Assembly: GCF_040958095.1 (NCBI RefSeq)
Contig: NC_091156.1
Coordinates: 18,477,968-18,541,967 of the forward strand
DNA length: 64,000 nt
DNA from: Procambarus clarkii
Lineage: Eukaryota > Arthropoda > Malacostraca > Decapoda > Cambaridae
Reading direction: 5' to 3'
Shown piece after piece: positions 57,951 through 64,000 of this stretch. Under the pieces are notes generated by a model. The model worked only from the letters and a program-made list of their open reading frames with translations, made no database searches and had not been told where the DNA came from. The first letter of the stretch is position 1; each line of letters starts with the position of its first letter. Position numbers and translations under genes: made by a program.

Positions 57951-60511
57951 AGAGAGACCCGCATGGAGGACCAGAAACATGGAGAGCTAAGCTGCTGGAC
58001 GTGGCAACAAGAAACTTTCTAAGCCAGCATACCAAAGAGCCAACAAGAATGAGAGGAGAAGATGAACCAGCAATGCTTGATTTGATATTTACCCTAAATG
58101 AATGGGATATAAGGGAAGTTAAGATGGAAGCGCCCTTGGGAATGAGTGACCACAGTGTATTGAACTTTGAGTACCTGGTAGAGCTAGGACTTATCTCCCC
58201 CCAAAAAGAACTAGGAATCAAAAGGCTGGCATACCGAAAGGGGAATTATGAACAGATGAGAAGTTTCCTAAGTGAAATACCTTGGGACACAGACCTCAGA
58301 GACAAGTCTGTACAGGGTATGATGGACTATGTTACCCAAAAGTGTCAGGAGGCAGTAAACAGGTTCATCCCGGCCCAAAGGGAAAAATCCGAGAAACAAC
58401 AAAAGAATCCATGGTATAATAGGGCATGTATGGAAGCGAAGAAACTGAACAAGAAGGCGTGGAGGAACTTCCGGAATAACAGAACACCAGAAAGCAGGGA
58501 GAGATACCAGAGAACCAGGAATGAGTACGTCAGGGTGAGAAGAGAAGCAGAGAAAATTTTTGAAAATGATATAGCAAACAAAGCCAAGACCGAACCAAAG
58601 CTACTCCACAGTCACATCAGAAGGAAAACAACAGTGAAAGAACAGGTATTGAAACTTAGAACAGGCGAGGACAGGTATACAGAGAATGACAGAGAGGTGT
58701 GTGAGGAACTCAACAAGAGGTTCCAGGAGGTCTTCACAATAGAACAGGGTGAGGTCACTGTGCTAGGAGAAAGGGAGGTAAACCAGGCGGCCTTGGAGGA
58801 GTTCGAAATTACGAGAGAGGAGGTCAAGAGACACCTGCTGGATCTGGATGTTAGAAAGGCGGTTGGTCCAGATGGGATCTCACCATGGGTACTGAAAGAG
58901 TGTGCAGAGGCACTTTGCTTGCCACTCTCCATAGTGTATAGTAAATCACTAGAGACGGGAGACCTACCAGAAATATGGAAGACGGCGAATGTGGTCCCAA
59001 TATACAAAAAGGGCGACAGACAAGAGGCACTGAACTACAGGCCAGTGTCCTTGACTTGTATACCATGCAAGGTGATGGAGAAGATCGTGAGAAAAAACCT
59101 GGTAACACATCTGGAGAGAAGGGACTTCGTGACAAATCGCCAACATGGATTCAGGGAGGGTAAATCTTGCCTTACAGGCTTGATAGAATTCTACGATCAG
59201 GTGACACAGATTAAGCAAGACAGAGAGGGCTGGGCGGACTGCATTTTCTTGGATTGTCGGAAAGCCTTTGACACAGTACCGCATAAGAGGCTGGTACATA
59301 AGCTGGAGAGACAGGCAGGTGTAGCTGGTAAGGTGCTCCGGTGGATAAGGGAGTATCTAAGCAATAGGAAGCAGAGAGTTACGGTGAGGGGTGAGACCTC
59401 CGATTGGCGTGAAGTCACCAGTGGAGTCCCACAGGGCTCTGTACTCGGTCCTATCTTGTTTCTGATATATGTAAATGATCTCCCGGAGGGTATCGATTCA
59501 TTTCTCTCAATGTTTGCGGACGATGCTAAAATTATGAGAAGGATTAAAACAGAAGAGGACTGTTTGAGGCTTCAAGAAGACCTAGACAAGCTGAAGGAAT
59601 GGTCGAACAAATGGTTGTTAGAGTTTAACCCAACCAAATGTAATGTAATGAAGATAGGTGTAGGGAGCAGGAGGCCAGATACAAGGTATCATCTGGGAGA
59701 GGAAATTCTTCAGGAGTCAGAGAAGGAAAAAGACTTGGGGGTTGATATCACGCCAGACCTGTCTCCTGCAGCACATATCAAGCGGATAACATCAGCGGCA
59801 TATGCCAGGCTGGCCAACATACGAACGGCATTCAGAAACTTGTGTAAAGAATCATTCAGAACTTTGTATACCACATATGTCAGGCCAATCCTGGAGTATG
59901 CAGCCCCAGCATGGAGTCCATATCTAGTCAAGGATAAGACTAAACTGGAAAAGGTTCAAAGGTTTGCCACCAGACTAGTACCCGAGCTGAGAGGTATGAG
60001 CTACGAGGAGAGACTACGGGAATTAAACCTCACTTCGCTGGAAGACAGAAGAGTTAGGGGGGACATGATCACCACATTCAAGATTCTGAAGGGGATTGAT
60101 AGGGTAGATAAAGACAGTCTATTTAACACAAGGGGAACACGCACAAGGGGACACAGGTGGAAACTGAGTGCCCAAATGAGCCACAGAGATATTAGAAAGA
60201 ACTTTTTTTAGTGTCAGAGTGGTTGACAAATGGAATGCATTAGGGGGTGATGTGGTGGAGGCTGACTCCATACACAGTTTCAAGTGTAGATATGACAGAG
60301 CCCGATAGGCTCAGGAATCTGTACACCTGTTGATTGACGGTTGAGAGGCGGGACCAAAGAGCCAGAGCTCAACCCCCGCAAACACAACTAGGTGAGTACA
60401 ACTAGGTGAGTACAACTAGGTGAGTACAACTAGGTGAGTACAACTAGGTGAGTACAACTAGGTGAGTACAACTAGGTGAGTACAACTAGGTGAGTACAAC
60501 TAGGTGAGTAC
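57951..60511 (+). pseudogene. CR1/L2-like LINE (family 1), 5'-truncated, nearly intact ORF2
   Basis: The open frame from ~57954 to 60211 covers the end of the APE endonuclease (PLGMSDHSVLNF with the SDH motif) and the full RT: VGPDGISPWVLKE, NYRPVSLTCIPCKVMEKIV, CIFLDCRKAFDTVPHKRL, SGVPQGSVLGPILFLIYVND and catalytic FADDAKIM. The thumb/C-terminal region then ends at MSHRDIRKNFF. A run of seven T (six in the copies at 28258 and 50542) shifts the frame and truncates the last ~30 residues. The 3' UTR is followed by about ten ACTAGGTGAGTACA units. 5' truncation removes the start of the endonuclease. The low divergence from 28258 suggests recent mobility. Confidence 0.93.
60385..60511 (+). repeat. 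LINE family 1 3' tail, (ACTAGGTGAGTACA)n
   Basis: About nine or ten 14-bp units ending the LINE, then an immediate switch to CACTCTCTCACTC. Other copies carry one or two units. CR1-clade LINEs end in short tandem repeats instead of poly(A), which fits. Confidence 0.9.
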
Positions 60512-61074
60512 ACACTCTCTCACTCACACACTCTCTCACTCACACACTCTCTCACTCACACACTCTCTCACTCTCACACTCTCTCACTCTCACACACTCT
60601 CTCACTCACACACTCTCTCACTCACACACTCTCTCACTCACACACTCTCTCACTCACACACTCTCTCACTCACACACTCTCTCACTCACACACTCTCTCA
60701 CTCACACACTCTCTCACTCACACACTCTCTCACTCACACACTCTCTCACTCACACACTCTCTCACTCACACACTCTCTCACTCACACACTCTCTCACTCA
60801 CACACTCTCTCACTCACACACTCTCTCACTCACACACTCTCTCACTCACACACTCTCTCACTCACACACTCTCTCACTCACACACTCTCTCACTCACACA
60901 CTCTCTCACTCACACACTCTCTCACTCACACACTCTCTCACTCACACACTCTCTCACTCACACACTCTCTCACTCACACACTCTCTCACTCACACACTCT
61001 CTCACTCACACACTCTCTCACTCACACACTCTCTCACTCACACACTCTCTCACTCACACACTCTCTCACTCACA

Positions 61075-61079
<5 letters not shown>
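60511..61079. repeat. 16-bp array, right part
   Basis: Same CTCTCTCACTCACACA unit as 56545-57950, followed by pure (CT)n at 61078-61118. Confidence 0.97.
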
Positions 61080-61123
<44 letters not shown>

Positions 61124-61249
61124 ACACTACCACTCCTCAACACTATCTGCCACATCCTATACACCTCTCCCTCCAATCCTACACCTCTCCCTTGAAGTGG
61201 TCTTAATCGTAGCCATACAATTACCCAGGGGGAGACATCTCCCGTCCAC

Positions 61250-61355
61250 GAGGCTCACCATAGCCCGTGCTACTTGCCCCGCTCCTGTGCCAGGTAAGTT
61301 ACGGGCTCACCATAGCCCGTGCTACTTGGAACTTGATCCGAGTAGCTTAATCTAT
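61250..61355 (+). repeat. Copy of the CCAGGTAAGT-bearing dispersed repeat
   Basis: CATAGCCCGTGCTACTTGCC, GCTCCTGTGCCAGGTAAGTT and TTGATCCGAGTAGCTTAATC, ending in (AAC)n. Confidence 0.8.
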
Positions 61356-61422
61356 AACAACAACAACTAATTACCCAGTCGAGAGGGAGAGCTGTGAGAG
61401 GGTGTTGGGAGAGAGAGTTGTG

Positions 61423-64000
61423 CTACACCCCAGTAATACCCACACACACTCTGGGGAGCGTGATACACCCCAGTAATACCCACACACTCTGGGGAGCGTG
61501 GTACACCCCAGTAATACCCACACACACTCTGGGGAGCGTGCTACACCCCAGTAATACCCACACACACTCTGGGGAGCGTGGTACACCCCAGTAATACCCA
61601 CACACTCTGGGGAGCGTGGTACACCCCAGTAATACCCACACACACTCTGGGGAGCGTGCTACACCCCAGTAATACCCACACACTCTGGGGAGCGTGCTAC
61701 ACCCCAGTAATACCCACACACACTCTGGGGAGCGTGCTACACCCCAGTAATACCCACACACACTCTGGGGAGCGTGGTACACCCCAGTAATACCCACACA
61801 CTCTGGGGAGCGTGGTACACCCCAGTAATACCCACACACACTCTGGGGAGCGTGCTACACCCCAGTAATACCCACACACTCTGGGGAGCGTGCTACACCC
61901 CAGTAATACCCACACACACTCTGGGGAGCGTGGTACACCCCAGTAATACCCACACACTCTGGGGAGCGTGGTACACCCCAGTAATATCCACACACACTCT
62001 GGGGAGCGTGGTACACCCCAGTAATAACCACACACTCTGGGGAGCGTGCTACACCCCAGTAATACCCACACACTCTGGGGAGCGTGCTACACCCCAGTAA
62101 TACCCACACACACTCTGGGGAGCGTGGTACACCCCAGTAATACCCACACACTCTGGGGAGCGTGCTACACCCCAGTAATACCCCCACACACTCTGGGGAG
62201 CGTGGTACACCCCAGTAATACCCACACACACTCTGGGGAGCGTGGTACACCCCAGTAATACCCACACACTCTGGGGAGCGTGGTACACCCCAGTAATACC
62301 CACACACACTCTGGGGAGCGTGGTACACCCCAGTAATACCCACACACTCTGGGGAGCGTGCTACACCCCAGTAATACCCCCACACACTCTGGGGAGCGTG
62401 GTACACCCCAGTAATACCCACACACTCTGGGGAGCGTGGTACACCCCAGTAATACCCACACACACTCTGGGGAGCGTGGTACACCCCAGTAATACCCACA
62501 CACTCTGGGGAGCGTGCTACACCCCAGTAATACCCCCACACACTCTGGGGAGCGTGGTACACCCCAGTAATACCCACACACTCTGGGGAGCGTGGTACAC
62601 CCCAGTAATACCCACACACTCTGGGGAGCGTGCTACACCCCAGTAATACCCACACTCTGGGGAGCGTGCTACACCCCAGTAATACCCACACACACTCTGG
62701 GGAGCGTGGTACACCCCAGTAATACCCACACACACTCTGGGGAGCGTGGTACACCCCAGTAATACCCACACACTCTGGGGAGCGTGGTACACCCCAGTAA
62801 TACCCACACACACTCTGGGGAGCGTGCTACACCCCAGTAATACCCACACACACTGGGGAGCGTGGTACACCCCAGTAATACCCGCACACTCTGGGGAGCG
62901 TGGTACACCCCAGTAATACCCACACACTCTGGGGAGCGTGGTACACCCCAGTAATACCCACACACTCTGGGGAGCGTGTACACCCCAGTAATACCCACAC
63001 ACTCTGGGGAGCGTGCTACACCCCAGTAATACCCACACACTCTAGGGAGCGTGGTACACCCCAGTAATACCCACACACACTGGGGAGCGTGGTACACCCC
63101 AGTAATACCCGCACACTCTGGGGAGCGTGGTACACCCCAGTAATACCCACACACTCTGGGGAGCGTGGTACACCCCAGTAATACCCACACACACTCTGGG
63201 GAGCGTGGTACACCCCAGTAATACCCACACACTCTGGGGAGCGTGCTACACCCCAGTAATACCCAAACACACTCTGGGGAGCGTGATACACCCCAGTAAT
63301 ACCCACACACTCTGGGGAGCGTGCTACACCCCCAGTAACACCCACACACTCTGGGGAGCGTGCTACACCCCCAGTAACACCCACACACTCTGGGGAGCGT
63401 GGTACACCCCAGTAATACCCACACACTCTGGGGAGTGTGGTACACCCCAGTAATACCCACACACTCTGGGGAGCGTGCTACACCCCAGTAATACCCACAC
63501 ACTCTGGGGAGCGTGGTACACCCCAGTAATTCCCATACACTCTGGGGAGCGTGCTACACCCCAGTAATACCCACACACTCTGGGGAGCGTGCTACACCCC
63601 CAGTAACACCCACACACTCTGGGGAGCGTGCTACACCCCCAGTAACACCCACACACTCTGGGGAGCGTGGTACACCCCAGTAATACCCACACACTCTAGG
63701 GAGCGTGGTACACCCCAGTAATACCCACACACTCTGGGGAGCGTGCTACACCCCAGTAATACCCACACACTCTGGGGAGCGTGCTACACCCCCAGTAACA
63801 CCCACACACTCTGGGGAGCGTGCTACACCCCCAGTAACACCCACACACTCTGGGGAGCGTGGTACACCCCAGAAACACCCACACACTCTGGGGAGCGTGG
63901 TACACCCCAGTAATACCCACACACTCTGGGGAGCGTGGTACACCCCAGTAATACCCACACACTCTGGGGAGCGTGCTACACCCCCAGTAACACCCACACA
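61423..64000. repeat. 38/40-bp minisatellite (ACACCCCAGTAATACCCACA), ~67 units
   Basis: Units contain CTCTGGGGAGCGTG(G/C)T and a CACACA run of variable length giving 38-40 bp. Variants with CCCCCAGTAACACCC cluster at 63325-63390, 63590-63660 and 63785-63860, indicating higher-order duplication. The array continues past the window end. Stop-free minus-strand frames (GYYWGV repeats) are artefacts. Confidence 0.96.

Noticed and set aside
58001..58003. GTG as start codon of the 58-kb LINE protein
   Set aside because: The frame is open and homologous upstream to ~57954 (PHGG.ETW matches the 33-kb LINE). The element is simply 5'-truncated.
56499..58022. A 507-codon frame rich in Ser-Leu-Thr-His
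   Set aside because: Pure translation of the 16-bp CTCTCTCACTCACACA array, running by chance into the LINE in a wrong frame.
61371..64000. Minus-strand frames with repeated GYYWGV motifs
   Set aside because: Translation of the 38-bp minisatellite; alternative frames give equally long products.

Overview
This window is eukaryotic nuclear DNA from an arthropod, most likely a decapod crustacean. The evidence is two spliced animal genes on the minus strand, TTAGG-type repeats inside MITEs, several tRNA-derived SINEs, Tigger/pogo transposons, CR1/L2-like and RNase H-bearing LINE remnants, and very dense micro- and minisatellites. 'Arthropod' follows from the Dpr-family gene and is fairly firm. 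'Decapod' is inferred from the repeat style. Nothing in the window looks bacterial or viral.

Host genes. (1) Positions 1-11190, minus strand: two consecutive coding exons of an EPG5 orthologue (autophagosome-lysosome tether), at 9697-11190 and 246-536. Both have canonical splice sites in phase 0. The 9.2-kb intron between them holds two complete Tigger elements with TA target duplications, 23-bp or degenerate TIRs and uninterrupted transposase ORFs (602 and 607 aa), plus a MITE, a foldback element and a SINE. The EPG5 start codon and downstream exons are not visible. (2) Positions 37325-54565, minus strand: a Dpr-like two-Ig-domain neuronal cell-surface protein. I assembled it from five exons (53637-54565, 50842-51052, 44119-44246, 38607-38772, 37325-37455) whose splice phases all agree. 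The last exon encodes only 42 residues and contains the family motif GEHxAAMQ. The first visible exon adds an unusual Q/H-rich and Tyr-Gly-rich N-terminal extension of about 260 residues. The signal-peptide exon is not seen.

Everything else is repetitive. 11.2-25.1 kb: old LINE remnants with nested SINEs, a 26-bp minisatellite, and large inverted-repeat (foldback) elements. 25.9-27.7 kb: a G-run minisatellite and a 31-bp minisatellite. 28.2-30.2 kb: two LINE 3' ends embedded in (GT)n, and a second MITE copy inside (TA)n. 31.1-36.6 kb: a ~38-bp CA-rich minisatellite split by a decayed LINE. 37-56 kb: the Dpr-like gene, whose introns carry several unrelated minisatellites. 56.5-61.1 kb: a 16-bp CTCTCTCACTCACACA array split by a nearly intact LINE. 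61.4-64 kb: a 38-bp array running off the end.

The strongest system-level signal is that mobile elements use simple repeats as landing sites. Copies of one CR1/L2-like LINE family lie inside AC-type repeats with their sense strand always on the AC strand and a shared 3' junction (GTGAGTA then CACA). DNA transposons and MITEs sit inside (TA)n tracts. Most long open frames in the window are frames through tandem arrays and are not genes. All boundaries and splice sites were read by eye.
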